Assembly (NCBI RefSeq): GCF_036173105.1
Contig: NZ_CP108053.1
Span: 6,200,001-6,264,000 of the forward strand
Origin: Streptomyces sp. NBC_00287
GTDB lineage: Bacteria > Actinomycetota > Actinomycetes > Streptomycetales > Streptomycetaceae
Direction: 5' to 3'
Length of the DNA stretch: 64,000 nucleotides
The notes beneath the pieces were generated by a model that saw only the letters and a list, made by a program, of their open reading frames with translations, searched no databases and was not told the origin of the DNA. A program made the position numbers and the translations under genes. This document shows positions 49,523 to 58,088 of this stretch, piece by piece. Position 1 is the first letter of the stretch. Every line of letters begins with the position of its first letter.

Positions 49523-50653
49523 CTAGCCGCCGTGGCCCACGGCTTCCTCGTACAGGGCTCGTGTCACTGTTCTGGATTCCGGCAGCGGCGAGCCCGTCGT
49601 GGCGCCCTGCGCCTTGTATGCCGCCTGCAGGCGCGTTGTTGTGCCCGCACGGATCTCCCAGTCCATGCGCAGGGGCGGAGTTGAACTCAGGACTTCCTTG
49701 TCCGTCTTCAGGAGTTTCGCCAGGTATGTGACGAAGCTCTCGTCCGCCTTGTAGTCCGACGCGAAGTACGTGTTCAGCGTCCGGATGTACGCCCTCAGCA
49801 GCGCCACCCCGGCATCCACGTCCTCCTGCAGCAGCGCCCGGCCGTACAGCATGCCCCCCAGCGGCTCGCCTCTCGGCTGCCCGCCCAGGAACGCGTACCC
49901 GGGTTTCCCGTCCACCCTGCGCCACACCGGGTCCAGCAGCCAGGCCGAGTCCACGCCGCCGTTCTGGAGGGCCGTCAGTACGTCCGCCGAGCCCAGTTGC
50001 TGGTACTGGATCCGGTCCAGGCCGCCGCCGTGTTTCCGCAGCGCCTTCTCCATGGGGTACGCGATCACCGAACCCTTCCCGATCATCGTGCCCAGCCTGC
50101 GGCCGGCCATCGGGACGTGCTCGGCGTCCTCGCCGTCCCTCAGCCGCACCCACAGGCCGCTCTTCGACCCGGGGCCGGGGGAGAAGTTCCCCGCCACCCA
50201 CCTGATGTCGAAGCCGCCCCGGATGCCGTTCATCACCGCCGCCTCCGGAGCGGCCCACAGCGCGTCGATCTCACCCTTGGCCAACAGGGGCAGCGCGTCC
50301 GGCGTGGGCAGCACCTTCAGCGTGACGTCCAGGCCCTCCTTCGCGAACTCGCCCTTGTCCAGGGCGACTTGGAGCGGTGCCACGTACTCCGCGCTCAGGG
50401 TTCCCGTCGCGATCGTCAGGCTCCGGCGTTCCGCGAGCGGTCGGGCCGGCGGGGCGCCCGGCTGGCAGCGGGCCGGCACGCGGTTCGGTGAGCGGTCCTT
50501 CGGGTCCGTCCAGGACGTGGACCCGCAGCCCTCCACCGGGCTGATCGTCCGGCCTTCCACGTCCGCCCCGGACGCCGAATCCCCTTCGTACGGCGAGGAA
50601 CAGGCCGCCACCGCGAGCAGCGCGAGTACGGCGCCGTAGATCCGTATGTTCAT
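49523..50653 (-). CDS. ABC transporter substrate-binding lipoprotein (SsuA/NMT1-like)
   Basis: 376 residues. The lipoprotein signal is MNIRIYGAVLALLAVAACSS with lipobox AVAAC. The mature part is a periplasmic-binding-protein fold of the nitrate/sulfonate/taurine family (LTIATGTLSAEYVAPL, VALDKGEFAKEGLDVTLKVL, MIGKGSVIAYPMEKAL). It should deliver an anion such as an alkylsulfonate, or a pyrimidine-type ligand, to the permease. It lies last in the operon and overlaps the permease gene by four bases (ATGA). The ligand is not predictable from sequence. Confidence 0.9.
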   Translation of the reverse strand: MNIRIYGAVLALLAVAACSSPYEGDSASGADVEGRTISPVEGCGSTSWTDPKDRSPNRVPARCQPGAPPARPLAERRSLTIATGTLSAEYVAPLQVALDKGEFAKEGLDVTLKVLPTPDALPLLAKGEIDALWAAPEAAVMNGIRGGFDIRWVAGNFSPGPGSKSGLWVRLRDGEDAEHVPMAGRRLGTMIGKGSVIAYPMEKALRKHGGGLDRIQYQQLGSADVLTALQNGGVDSAWLLDPVWRRVDGKPGYAFLGGQPRGEPLGGMLYGRALLQEDVDAGVALLRAYIRTLNTYFASDYKADESFVTYLAKLLKTDKEVLSSTPPLRMDWEIRAGTTTRLQAAYKAQGATTGSPLPESRTVTRALYEEAVGHGG

Positions 50654-51396
50654 GACTGGCCCCTTCCGCGGTCCCTCGGTGCCCAGGGGGTGAGCAGGCG
50701 GCCCGCGAGGCGGACCAGCTCGGAGAAGGCCACCCCCATGGCGGCCACGCACACGATGCCCACGAACATCACGTCGTTCTGGAACAGTGCGCGGGAATCG
50801 AAGATCAGGTGGCCCAGGCCGTTCGTCGCGGCGATCTGTTCCGAGGCGACGATCACCAGGACCGCCACGCCCGCCGCGATCCTCGCGCCCACCAGGACCG
50901 AGGGGAGGGAGGCGGGGAGCAGGACATGGCGGAACATCTGCCAGGGGGAGGCGCCGAAGACGCGGCCGGCGTCGCGGTGGCCCTCGGGCACCGACATCAC
51001 CGCCGACATTGTCGAGATCCACACGAAGAAGAACACCGTCGCCGCCACCAGTGCCACCTGCGGGCCTTCGCCCAGGCCGAACATGTTCAGGAAGACGGGC
51101 AGCAGAGCCAGCTTCGGTACGACGTACAGCGCGTCCAGCAGCGGTTCCAGGGCCGCTCGGACCAGCGGGAGCGACCCCATCAGCAGGCCGAGCGCATAGC
51201 CCGCGGCCGTCCCGATCGCGTAGCCCGCCAGGACTCGCTTCAGCGTCGCCCAGACGTCGGGCCACAGATCGCCCGCCGCCGCTCGGTCCCAGCCGTCCGC
51301 CAGGATCGTCGACGGGGCCGGGTACACGCGGTCGTCCATCCAACCCTGGACGGCGGCCAGTTGCCACAGCAGGATCAGCGCCGCGGGGACCGCCAA
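50650..51396 (-). CDS. ABC transporter permease (SsuC/TauC-like), start uncertain
   Basis: At least 248 residues with about six membrane helices and the BPD_transp_1 EAA loop (EGHRDAGRVFGASPWQMFRHV). The start is a problem. The ATPase stop forms an ATGA that should start this gene, but that ATG is in a different frame. The permease frame stays open back to about 51499 (reading RPERESVLVRAPGPQ, then THRRRRALELFLALAV) with only CTG or TTG codons. I give TTG 51396 as the first listed start. The real N terminus is probably longer, or a small deletion has shifted the frame. It works with the ATPase and binding protein. Confidence 0.65.
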   Translation of the reverse strand: MAVPAALILLWQLAAVQGWMDDRVYPAPSTILADGWDRAAAGDLWPDVWATLKRVLAGYAIGTAAGYALGLLMGSLPLVRAALEPLLDALYVVPKLALLPVFLNMFGLGEGPQVALVAATVFFFVWISTMSAVMSVPEGHRDAGRVFGASPWQMFRHVLLPASLPSVLVGARIAAGVAVLVIVASEQIAATNGLGHLIFDSRALFQNDVMFVGIVCVAAMGVAFSELVRLAGRLLTPWAPRDRGRGQS

Positions 51397-51502
51397 CGCC
51401 AGGAAGAGCTCCAGTGCTCGCCTGCGCCGGTGCGTGCGCGCCGGGTGGAGTTCCTGTGGGCCCGGGGCGCGGACCAGGACCGATTCCCGTTCCGGGCGAG
51501 TG

Positions 51503-52270
51503 TCATACCGGGACCGCCTCCTTCCTCAGCAGGTCCCACAGTTCGCTCTTCAAGGCCGTGAACTCGGGGGCCGAGCGGATCTCGCCGGTGCGTGGGCGGG
51601 GGAACGGCGGGCGGTGCTCGGCGATGATCCGGCCCGGGCGGGCCGACAGCACCAGGACCCGGTCGCCCAGCACGATCGCCTCTTCCAAGCTGTGGGTGAT
51701 GAAGAGGGTGGTGGTGCGGGTGGTTTGGGTGAGGTCCAGTAGCTCCTCCTGGAGGATCATGCGCAGTTGGGCGTCCAGGGCCGCGAACGGCTCGTCCATG
51801 AGAAGGAGTTCCGGCTCCACCGCCAGCGCCCGCGCGATGGCCACGCGTTGGCGCATTCCGCCGGACAGCGCTGCGGGGTACGCGTGCGCGAAGTCCGACA
51901 GGCCCATGCGGGACAGCCACTCGTCCGCCCGCTTGTCGGCCTCGCGGCGTGGGACGCCCTGGATGTCCAGGCCGAAGCGGACGTTCGCACGGACCGACTT
52001 CCAGTCGTAGATGCCGTAGTCCTGGAAGATCATGGCCGCCGGGCGGGGCGCTGACGTGCGGATCTCCAGGCGGCCTGTGCTGGGGCGGAGCAGGCCCGCG
52101 GCGATGCGCAGGAGCGTCGACTTACCGCAGCCAGAGGGGCCGACGATGCAGACGAACTCGCCCGGCGTGATGGTGAGATCGAGGGGGCCCAGGGCTGCCA
52201 CCGCGCCCGGACCCCTGCCGAAGGTGCGGGTCAGGTCTTGTGCTCGGACTTTCGGATACGGCTCTCCCAC
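51503..52270 (-). CDS. ABC transporter ATPase (SsuB/TauB-like)
   Basis: 255 residues with all nucleotide-binding motifs: Walker A GPSGCGKST, Q-loop in AAMIFQDYGIYDW, signature LSGGMRQRVAIARAL, Walker B LLLMDEPFAALD and switch His in LFITHSLEEA. It powers the nitrate/sulfonate/taurine-type importer formed with the next two genes. GTG 52270 follows GAGGAGA. It is the first gene of the operon; a terminator separates it from catR upstream. Confidence 0.95.
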   Translation of the reverse strand: MGEPYPKVRAQDLTRTFGRGPGAVAALGPLDLTITPGEFVCIVGPSGCGKSTLLRIAAGLLRPSTGRLEIRTSAPRPAAMIFQDYGIYDWKSVRANVRFGLDIQGVPRREADKRADEWLSRMGLSDFAHAYPAALSGGMRQRVAIARALAVEPELLLMDEPFAALDAQLRMILQEELLDLTQTTRTTTLFITHSLEEAIVLGDRVLVLSARPGRIIAEHRPPFPRPRTGEIRSAPEFTALKSELWDLLRKEAVPV

Positions 52271-52363
52271 TGCTGTCTCCTCGCGGAGTGCGGAACGGAC
52301 TGGTGGGTGCCGCCGACGATATGACGGTCAGTCAGATACTGGAAGGTCGCGTACGCGAGCGGC

Positions 52364-52399
52364 AAAAAGCCCCGGCACCGATCACTCGGTGCCGGGGCT
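52364..52399 (-). terminator. Intrinsic terminator of catR
   Basis: On the minus strand, a 14-base perfect stem (52399-52386 with 52381-52368, loop GTGA) is followed by TTTTT. One of the few textbook terminators with a T tract in this window, 17 bases past the catR stop. Confidence 0.9.
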
Positions 52400-52415
52400 C
52401 CTCGCGGGCGTCTGG

Positions 52416-52835
52416 TTACGCGGCTGCCGCGCAGTTCGGGCAGATGCCGCGGTAGGTGACCTCGACGTCGGAGACCGTGAAGCCGAAGCGCTCCGAGGAG
52501 GGGAGGTCGGCGAGCGGGTTGCCGGTCGGGTGGACGTCCCTGATCGCGCCGCACTGGGCGCAGACCAGGTGGTGGTGCGGACGGTGCGCGTTCGGGTCGT
52601 ACCGCTTGGCGCGCTTGTCGGTGGCGACCTCCAGCACCTCGCCGAGGGTGACCAGCTCGCCCAGCGTGTTGTAGACGGTCGCGCGGGAGATCTCGGGCAG
52701 CTTGGCGACAGCCCTGGAGTGGACCTCGTCGGCCGTCAGATGGACGTGTTCGCCGTCGAGGACCTCGGCCACGACGCGCCGCTGCGCGGTCATCCGCCAT
52801 CCACGTCCGCGCAGCCGTTCCAGAAGGTCACTCAT
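52416..52835 (-). CDS. catR: Fur-family peroxide-responsive repressor CatR
   Basis: 139 residues. The N-terminal winged helix has WRMTAQRRVVAEVLDG and SRATVYNTLGELVTLGE. The C-terminal metal and dimer domain has RPHHHLVCAQCG and a second CxxC (CPNC), a structural four-Cys zinc site, plus the regulatory HHH cluster. Proximity to a divergent catalase and the H2O2-sensing design match CatR, the Fur-type repressor of the major catalase in S. coelicolor. Under peroxide the metal site is oxidised and repression of catA is lifted. A terminator follows. Confidence 0.9.
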   Translation of the reverse strand: MSDLLERLRGRGWRMTAQRRVVAEVLDGEHVHLTADEVHSRAVAKLPEISRATVYNTLGELVTLGEVLEVATDKRAKRYDPNAHRPHHHLVCAQCGAIRDVHPTGNPLADLPSSERFGFTVSDVEVTYRGICPNCAAAA

Positions 52836-52892
52836 GCGCTACAGCCTAACAGCAAGGGGGACCAGGTCCCGAATGGGTGTGACTTTGGAACC

Positions 52893-52924
52893 TTATTTGA
52901 CTTAGACATTGTCCATTGTAGGAT
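52893..52924 (+). promoter_or_regulatory. catA promoter with overlapping CatR operator candidate
   Basis: TTGACT (52897-52902) as -35, 16 bases, TAGGAT (52919-52924) as -10. The spacer contains an AT-rich imperfect palindrome (TTAGACATTGTCCAT, centre near 52909), the kind of site a Fur-like repressor covers. It lies in the 145-base divergent region between catR and catA. Confidence 0.6.
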
Positions 52925-52980
52925 CGGGAACGGCTTTAGCCAAGGGACAGGTACAGCAAGGCATGGCGCAGGAGGCACAC

Positions 52981-54435
52981 GTGACACAGGGACCGCTCAC
53001 CACGGAGGCCGGCGCACCGGTGGCCGACAACCAGAACAGCGAGACCGCGGGCGTCGGCGGCCCCGTGCTCGTGCAGGACCAGCTCCTCCTGGAGAAGCTG
53101 GCCCACTTCAACCGTGAGCGCATCCCGGAGCGGGTGGTGCACGCCCGCGGCGCGGGTGCCTACGGCACCTTCACGGTGACCGCCGACGTCACGAAGTACA
53201 CCCGCGCGAAGTTCCTCTCCGAGGTCGGCAAGCAGACCGAGACCTTCCTGCGGTTCTCCACGGTCGCGGGCAACCTCGGTGCGGCCGACGCGGTGCGTGA
53301 CCCCCGCGGCTGGGCGCTGAAGTTCTACACCGAGGAGGGCAACTACGACCTCGTCGGCAACAACACCCCGGTGTTCTTCATCAAGGACGCCATCAAGTTC
53401 CCGGACTTCATCCACACCCAGAAGCGCGACCCGTACACCGGCTCCACCGAGGCGGACAACGTCTGGGACTTCTGGAGCCTGAGCCCGGAGTCCACGCACC
53501 AGGTGACCTGGCTCTTCGGCGACCGCGGTATCCCCGCCTCGTACCGCCACATGAACGGCTACGGCTCGCACACCTACCAGTGGAACAACGAGGCCGGCGA
53601 GGTCTTCTGGGTCAAGTACCACTTCAAGACCGACCAGGGCATCAAGAACCTCACCCAGGCCGAGGCCGACGAGCTCGCGGGCAAGGACCCCGACTCGCAC
53701 CAGCGTGATCTGCGGACCGCCATCGAGCGCGGGGAGTTCCCGACCTGGACCGTGCAGGTGCAGATCATGCCCGCGGCGGACGCGGCGACGTACCGCTTCA
53801 ACCCGTTCGACCTCACCAAGGTGTGGCCGCACGAGGACTACCCGCCGATCGAGATCGGCAAGCTGGAGCTCAACCGCAACCCGGAGAACATCTTCGCCGA
53901 GGTGGAGCAGTCGATCTTCAGCCCGGCCCACTTCGTGCCCGGCATCGGCCCGTCCCCGGACAAGATGCTCCAGGGCCGCCTCTTCGCGTACGGCGACGCC
54001 CACCGCTACCGCGTCGGCATCAACGCCGACCACCTCCCGGTCAACCGCCCGCACGCCACCGAGGCGCGCACCAACTCCCGCGACGGCTTCCTCTACGACG
54101 GCCGCCACGGCGGTGCGAAGAACTACGAGCCGAACAGCTTCGGCGGCCCGGCGCAGACCGACCGTCCGCTGTGGCAGCCGTACGACGGTTTCGGCGGCGG
54201 CACGGGCAACCACCCGGCGCCCGTGCACGCCGAGGACGACGACTTCGTGCAGGCGGGCAACCTCTACCGGCTGATGTCGGAGGACGAGAAGTCCCGTCTG
54301 ATCGAGAACCTCTCCGGCTTCATCGCCAAGGTCTCGCGCGAGGACATCGTCGAGCGGGCGATCGACAACTTCCGCAACGCGGACGACGACTTCGGCAAGC
54401 GGCTGGAGGCCGCGGTCCAGGCCCTGCGCGGCTGA
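52981..54435 (+). CDS. catA: Monofunctional haem catalase
   Basis: 484 residues, a small-subunit clade-3 catalase. Catalytic His is in VVHARGAGAYG and Asn in GNNTPVFF; the proximal haem Tyr is in the RLFAYGDAHRYRVG motif. It degrades H2O2 to water and oxygen in the cytoplasm. I choose GTG 52981, which has a perfectly placed GGAGG and begins VTQGPLTTEAGAP, over an upstream in-frame ATG at 52963 that would add six residues. Divergent catR and the promoter between them indicate peroxide induction. A terminator follows. Confidence 0.95.
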   Translation: MTQGPLTTEAGAPVADNQNSETAGVGGPVLVQDQLLLEKLAHFNRERIPERVVHARGAGAYGTFTVTADVTKYTRAKFLSEVGKQTETFLRFSTVAGNLGAADAVRDPRGWALKFYTEEGNYDLVGNNTPVFFIKDAIKFPDFIHTQKRDPYTGSTEADNVWDFWSLSPESTHQVTWLFGDRGIPASYRHMNGYGSHTYQWNNEAGEVFWVKYHFKTDQGIKNLTQAEADELAGKDPDSHQRDLRTAIERGEFPTWTVQVQIMPAADAATYRFNPFDLTKVWPHEDYPPIEIGKLELNRNPENIFAEVEQSIFSPAHFVPGIGPSPDKMLQGRLFAYGDAHRYRVGINADHLPVNRPHATEARTNSRDGFLYDGRHGGAKNYEPNSFGGPAQTDRPLWQPYDGFGGGTGNHPAPVHAEDDDFVQAGNLYRLMSEDEKSRLIENLSGFIAKVSREDIVERAIDNFRNADDDFGKRLEAAVQALRG

Positions 54436-54467
54436 GAATCCCACCAGCACTGGATTGCTTGTCGAAG

Positions 54468-54502
54468 CGGGCCGGATCTCCTGAGGAAGGGGATCCGGCC
54501 CG
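54468..54502. terminator. Terminator after catA
   Basis: An 11-base inverted repeat (54468-54478 with 54492-54502) and a 13-base loop, between catA and the convergent CBS gene. Confidence 0.75.
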
Positions 54503-54513
54503 TTCGTGTGTTC

Positions 54514-54906
54514 TCAGGCGGGAACCTTCTGCCGTAGCGGCGCCCAGCAGCGGATGATGTCGCGGACCGAGACGATGCCGACGGGTTCGTCGTGGTCGAG
54601 GACGATCAGATGGCGGAAGCCGCCGTGTGCCATCGCGTGGGCCGCCTCCTCCAGGGTCCAGGACGGAGCCGCGAAGACGACGTCGGTGGTGGTGTGGGCG
54701 TGGGCCTGCTCCGCGTCCGGGTCCTGACCCAGGCCTACGGAGTTGAGGATGTCGCGTTCGGTGAGGATGCCGATACCGCCGGCGTCGGGGTCGAGGACGA
54801 CGGCCGCGCCCACCTTGCGGGCGGACATCAGCGCGGCGGCCTGGCGAAGGGTGTGGGTGGGGCCGATGGTGAGGACCACGGTGCTCATGGCGTCGCGGAC
54901 GAGCAT
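54514..54906 (-). CDS. Two-CBS-domain protein
   Basis: 130 residues, two CBS motifs in tandem (residues ~5-60, LVRDAMSTVVLTIGPTHTLRQ; ~70-128, FRHLIVLDHDEPVGIVSVRD). CBS pairs sense adenine nucleotides. There is no attached enzyme, so it should act as a stand-alone energy sensor or partner of another protein. ATG 54906 has AGGAGG 11 bases upstream; a GTG four codons earlier lies right on that site and is less likely. Confidence 0.88.
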   Translation of the reverse strand: MLVRDAMSTVVLTIGPTHTLRQAAALMSARKVGAAVVLDPDAGGIGILTERDILNSVGLGQDPDAEQAHAHTTTDVVFAAPSWTLEEAAHAMAHGGFRHLIVLDHDEPVGIVSVRDIIRCWAPLRQKVPA

Positions 54907-55023
54907 GGATGCAGCCACCTCCTGGGGACTCTCCGCCGCTTGTTCACCGTTTCACAAATTCACAAGGGGCGGGACTTTCAGAGTGGCAGGCAAAGGGAGG
55001 GTCAACAAGAGGGCGCGTGGAGC

Positions 55024-55824
55024 TCAGTAGCGCTCGTTCAGGTAGCCCAGGAGCTCGTCGTGGAGCAGACCGTTGGACGCGGCGGCGTTGCCGCTGTGCG
55101 GGCCGGGGCGGCCGTCGAGGCCGGTGAAGGTGCCGCCGGCCTCCGTGACGACGATGGCGGTGGCGGCCATGTCCCACAGCGACAGCTCGGGCTCCGCACA
55201 GATGTCCACCGCGCCCTCGGCGACCATCATGTACGGCCAGAAGTCGCCGTACGCGCGCGTGCGCCACACTTCGCGGGTGAGGTCGAGGAAGCCGCCCAGC
55301 CTGCCCTGGTCCTCCCAGCCGGTGAGCGAGGAGTACGCGAAGGAGGCGTCGCTCATCTTCGAGACACGGGAGACCTTCAGACGGCTGGCGGAGGAGAGGC
55401 TACGGCCGGTGAAGGCGCCGTGGCCCTTCGCGGCCCACCAGCGGCGGCCGAGGGCGGGGGCGGAGACGACGCCGACGACGGGCTGGTAGCCGCCCTCGCC
55501 CGCCTCCATCAGGGAGATGAGGGTGGCCCAGACGGGGACGCCCCGGACGTAGTTCTTGGTGCCGTCGATGGGGTCGATGACCCAGCGACGGGGTCCGGTG
55601 CCCTCGATGCCGTACTCCTCGCCGAGGATGGCGTCCCTCGGGCGGGCGCGCTGGAGCTGGCCGCGGATGAGCTCTTCCGCCGCCTTGTCCGCTTCGCTGA
55701 CCGGGGTCATGTCCGGCTTCGTCTCGACCTTGAGGTCGAGGGCCTTGAACCGGTCCATGGTGGCCGCGTCGGCGGCGTCCGCGAGGACGTGGGCGAGGCG
55801 GAGGTCGTCCAGGTAGTCGGGCAT
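55024..55824 (-). CDS. hisN: Histidinol-phosphatase, inositol-monophosphatase family
   Basis: 266 residues with the inositol monophosphatase metal motifs: GEEYG, WVIDPIDGTKNYVRG, and ELSLWDMAATAIVVTEAGG. The orthologue (SCO5208) is the histidinol-phosphate phosphatase of histidine biosynthesis in S. coelicolor, as I recall, so I use hisN. Start at ATG 55824; 27 more in-frame codons upstream are Pro-rich and unlikely. It is a single-gene unit away from the main his genes. Confidence 0.88.
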   Translation of the reverse strand: MPDYLDDLRLAHVLADAADAATMDRFKALDLKVETKPDMTPVSEADKAAEELIRGQLQRARPRDAILGEEYGIEGTGPRRWVIDPIDGTKNYVRGVPVWATLISLMEAGEGGYQPVVGVVSAPALGRRWWAAKGHGAFTGRSLSSASRLKVSRVSKMSDASFAYSSLTGWEDQGRLGGFLDLTREVWRTRAYGDFWPYMMVAEGAVDICAEPELSLWDMAATAIVVTEAGGTFTGLDGRPGPHSGNAAASNGLLHDELLGYLNERY

Positions 55825-56002
55825 GTGGTGAACGGTATCTGCCGCTGGTCTTACGGGGCCAGCGGGGCCGAAGTGCGGACGGGGCGGGGGGTAGGGGGCG
55901 CTCATCGGGGTGGAGGGCGCCGGGCTGTGCGCTCGCGGACCCTTGACAGTGCCCGCGTGCGCGTCAAATCTGGGCGCAGAGCCGGGCCCCTGGGAGGCGA
56001 CG

Positions 56003-56611
56003 ATGCCTGCAGCGCGGGAATCTCTGCTGGATGCCGCATATACGGCGCTTGCGCGTCGGTCGTGGTCGGCGGTGCGAATGGTGGATGTGGCCGCTGCGGC
56101 CGGGGTTTCGCGGCAGACCCTCTACAACGAGTTCGGGAGCAAGGAGGGGCTCGCCCGGGCGCTCGTTCGGCGGGAGGCCGATTCCTATCTCGCCGGTGTG
56201 GAGCGGGCGTTGAGCACGCAGTCCGACGCCCGGGACCGGCTCACCGCCACCGCCGAGTGGACCACCTCCGCGGCCCGCGACAACGCCCTCGTCCGCGCCA
56301 TGCTCACCGGCTGCTGGAGCGAGCGCCTGCCCTCGCCGACCCTCTCGGCCGTCCCGTCCTCCTCCGCCGTACCGGCGCAACGCCGCGCCGACGGCGCGCT
56401 GCCTTCACCCGGCGACTTCGTGACCATCGTCCGCGACCGTGCTGTGGCCGCCCTGTCCGGACCCGGCGCCAACAAGTCGGACAGCCACGAACTCGCACGA
56501 TCCTGCGAACTCGTCGTCCGGATCGCGCTGTCGTGTGTGGCGGCTCCACCGGGAGAAGGCGGTGTGGCCGATCTCGTACGGGGCGCCCTGCACAGGCAGT
56601 TACAGGCCTGA
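56003..56611 (+). CDS. TetR-family transcriptional regulator
   Basis: 202 residues. The helix-turn-helix spans residues 1-50 (RESLLDAAYTALARRSWSAV, DVAAAAGVSRQTLYNEFGSK). The C-terminal part is helical and ends before the convergent SMR gene, 6 bases away. ATG 56003 has GGGAGG five bases upstream. An obvious target is the SMR exporter or hisN, but no operator is recognisable, so this is only a guess from position. Confidence 0.88.
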   Translation: MPAARESLLDAAYTALARRSWSAVRMVDVAAAAGVSRQTLYNEFGSKEGLARALVRREADSYLAGVERALSTQSDARDRLTATAEWTTSAARDNALVRAMLTGCWSERLPSPTLSAVPSSSAVPAQRRADGALPSPGDFVTIVRDRAVAALSGPGANKSDSHELARSCELVVRIALSCVAAPPGEGGVADLVRGALHRQLQA

Positions 56612-56617
56612 ACTCCC

Positions 56618-56941
56618 CTAGTGCGCAGAGCCCGACAGCTGAAGCCCGATGACCCCCACGATCACCAGGCTGATCGAGACGATCTTCAGCGTCGACACGA
56701 TGTCGCCCAGGAAGATCATTCCGTAGATCGCGGTGCCCGCCGCGCCGATGCCGGTCCACACCGCGTACGCCGGGCCGACGTCGAGTTTTCTCAGGGACAG
56801 TGTCAGCAGACCGAAGCTGCCGAGCGCGAAGATGCAGAACGCGACCGTCGGCCAGAGTCTGGTGAAGCCGTGGGAGAGTTTCAGACAGACCGCGAACCCG
56901 GTTTCGAGCAGTCCCGCCACAACGACCAGCAGCCACGCCAT
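56618..56941 (-). CDS. Small multidrug resistance (SMR) exporter, SugE/Gdx type
   Basis: 107 residues and four transmembrane helices. The essential membrane Glu lies in VVVAGLLETGFAVCLK, and the middle helix has AYAVWTGIGAAGT, which is typical of the SugE/Gdx subgroup that exports guanidinium or quaternary amines in exchange for protons. SMR proteins work as dimers. No guanidine riboswitch was found upstream. The neighbouring TetR gene converges on it and may regulate it. Confidence 0.9.
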   Translation of the reverse strand: MAWLLVVVAGLLETGFAVCLKLSHGFTRLWPTVAFCIFALGSFGLLTLSLRKLDVGPAYAVWTGIGAAGTAIYGMIFLGDIVSTLKIVSISLVIVGVIGLQLSGSAH

Positions 56942-57061
56942 GTGCTGTCCTCCCGTATCCCCACGTACTGTGACCGCTTCGTCTGGCTTTGGTCAGGCTT
57001 GGTTCCGGCTCGGTGCGATTATGCCCTTACCGGACTCGGGTGGAGACAAACAACGCGGAGG

Positions 57062-58072
57062 TCAGTCGCCTTCCTTGCGCTCCCTCGTGGACAGCAGCCT
57101 GCGCAGTGAGTACAGCCGCGCCGGGTCCGCGTGACCCTCGGCCACCCACTGGTCGAGAGCGCAGTCCGGCTCATCATGACTGCACGCGCGCGGGCAGCCC
57201 TCGGTTCCCGATTCCAGGTCCGGGAAGGCGTGGATCACGCGGGACGGATCGACGTGCGCGAGCCCGAAGGACCGTACGCCCGGGGTGTCGACGACCCAAC
57301 CGTCCGTACCGGCCAGCGGAAGCGCCAGCGCCGACGTCGTCGTATGCCTGCCCCGTCCCGTCACCGCGTTCACCACGCCCGTCAGCCGCCGCCGCTCCTG
57401 CGGCACCAGCGCGTTCACCAGGGTCGTCTTGCCGACGCCCGAGTGGCCCACGAACGCCGTGATCTTGCCGTCCAGTTCCGCGTGCACCCGTTCCGCCGCT
57501 TCACCGTTCTCCAGCTCCGCGCGGCTGGTGACGACGTACGGGATGTCCAGGTCGCCGTAGAGCTCCAGGATCTTGTCGGGCGGGGCGAGGTCCGACTTGG
57601 TCAGGACCAGGAGGGGGCTCAGGCCGCCGTCGAACGCGGCCACCAGGCAGCGGTCGATCAGACGCGGGCGGGGTTCCGGGTCGGCGAGGGCGGTGACGAT
57701 CGCCAGTTGGTCGGCGTTGGCGACGACCACGCGCTCGAACGGGTCGTCGTCGTCCGCCGTGCGGCGCAGCACCGAGGAGCGCGGCTCGATGCGGACGATA
57801 CGGGCCAGGGTGTCCTTCTCGCCCGAGAGGTCGCCGACGATGGCAACCCGGTCCCCGACCACCGCCGCCTTGCGGCCCAGTTCGCGGGCCTTCATCGCCA
57901 TCACCACCCGGTCCTCGACCAGGCAGGTCAGCCGGCCCCGGTCGACGGTGAGGACCATGCCCTCGACCGCTTCCTCGTGCTTGGGGCGGATGTTGGTACG
58001 CGGCCGGTTGCCCTTGCGGTTCGGGCGGCTGCGGATGTCGTCCTCGTCGGTGTGCTTGCTGTAGCGGCGCAT
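57062..58072 (-). CDS. rsgA: Ribosome small-subunit GTPase RsgA
   Basis: 336 residues. An OB-fold N terminus, then a circularly permuted GTPase with order G4 LTKSDL, G1 GHSGVGKTTLVN and G3 DTPGVRSFGL, then a C-terminal zinc finger (CPRACSH and DCAL). RsgA checks and matures the 30S subunit late in assembly. It starts 16 bases after aroA, in one operon with it. The N-terminal Arg/Lys-rich extension (about 30 residues) is typical of actinobacterial RsgA. Confidence 0.94.
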   Translation of the reverse strand: MRRYSKHTDEDDIRSRPNRKGNRPRTNIRPKHEEAVEGMVLTVDRGRLTCLVEDRVVMAMKARELGRKAAVVGDRVAIVGDLSGEKDTLARIVRIEPRSSVLRRTADDDDPFERVVVANADQLAIVTALADPEPRPRLIDRCLVAAFDGGLSPLLVLTKSDLAPPDKILELYGDLDIPYVVTSRAELENGEAAERVHAELDGKITAFVGHSGVGKTTLVNALVPQERRRLTGVVNAVTGRGRHTTTSALALPLAGTDGWVVDTPGVRSFGLAHVDPSRVIHAFPDLESGTEGCPRACSHDEPDCALDQWVAEGHADPARLYSLRRLLSTRERKEGD

Positions 58073-58088
58073 GATCCCGGTCCGCCCG

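Noticed and set aside
52271..52363. TPP riboswitch before the NMT1-like ABC importer
   Set aside because: No CUGAGA or ACYUGA-type conserved core was seen in the region upstream of the ATPase gene.
56942..57061. Guanidine riboswitch upstream of the SMR exporter
   Set aside because: No ACGR-loop hairpin pair or guanidine-I/III core could be found; only an ordinary GGGAGG ribosome site.
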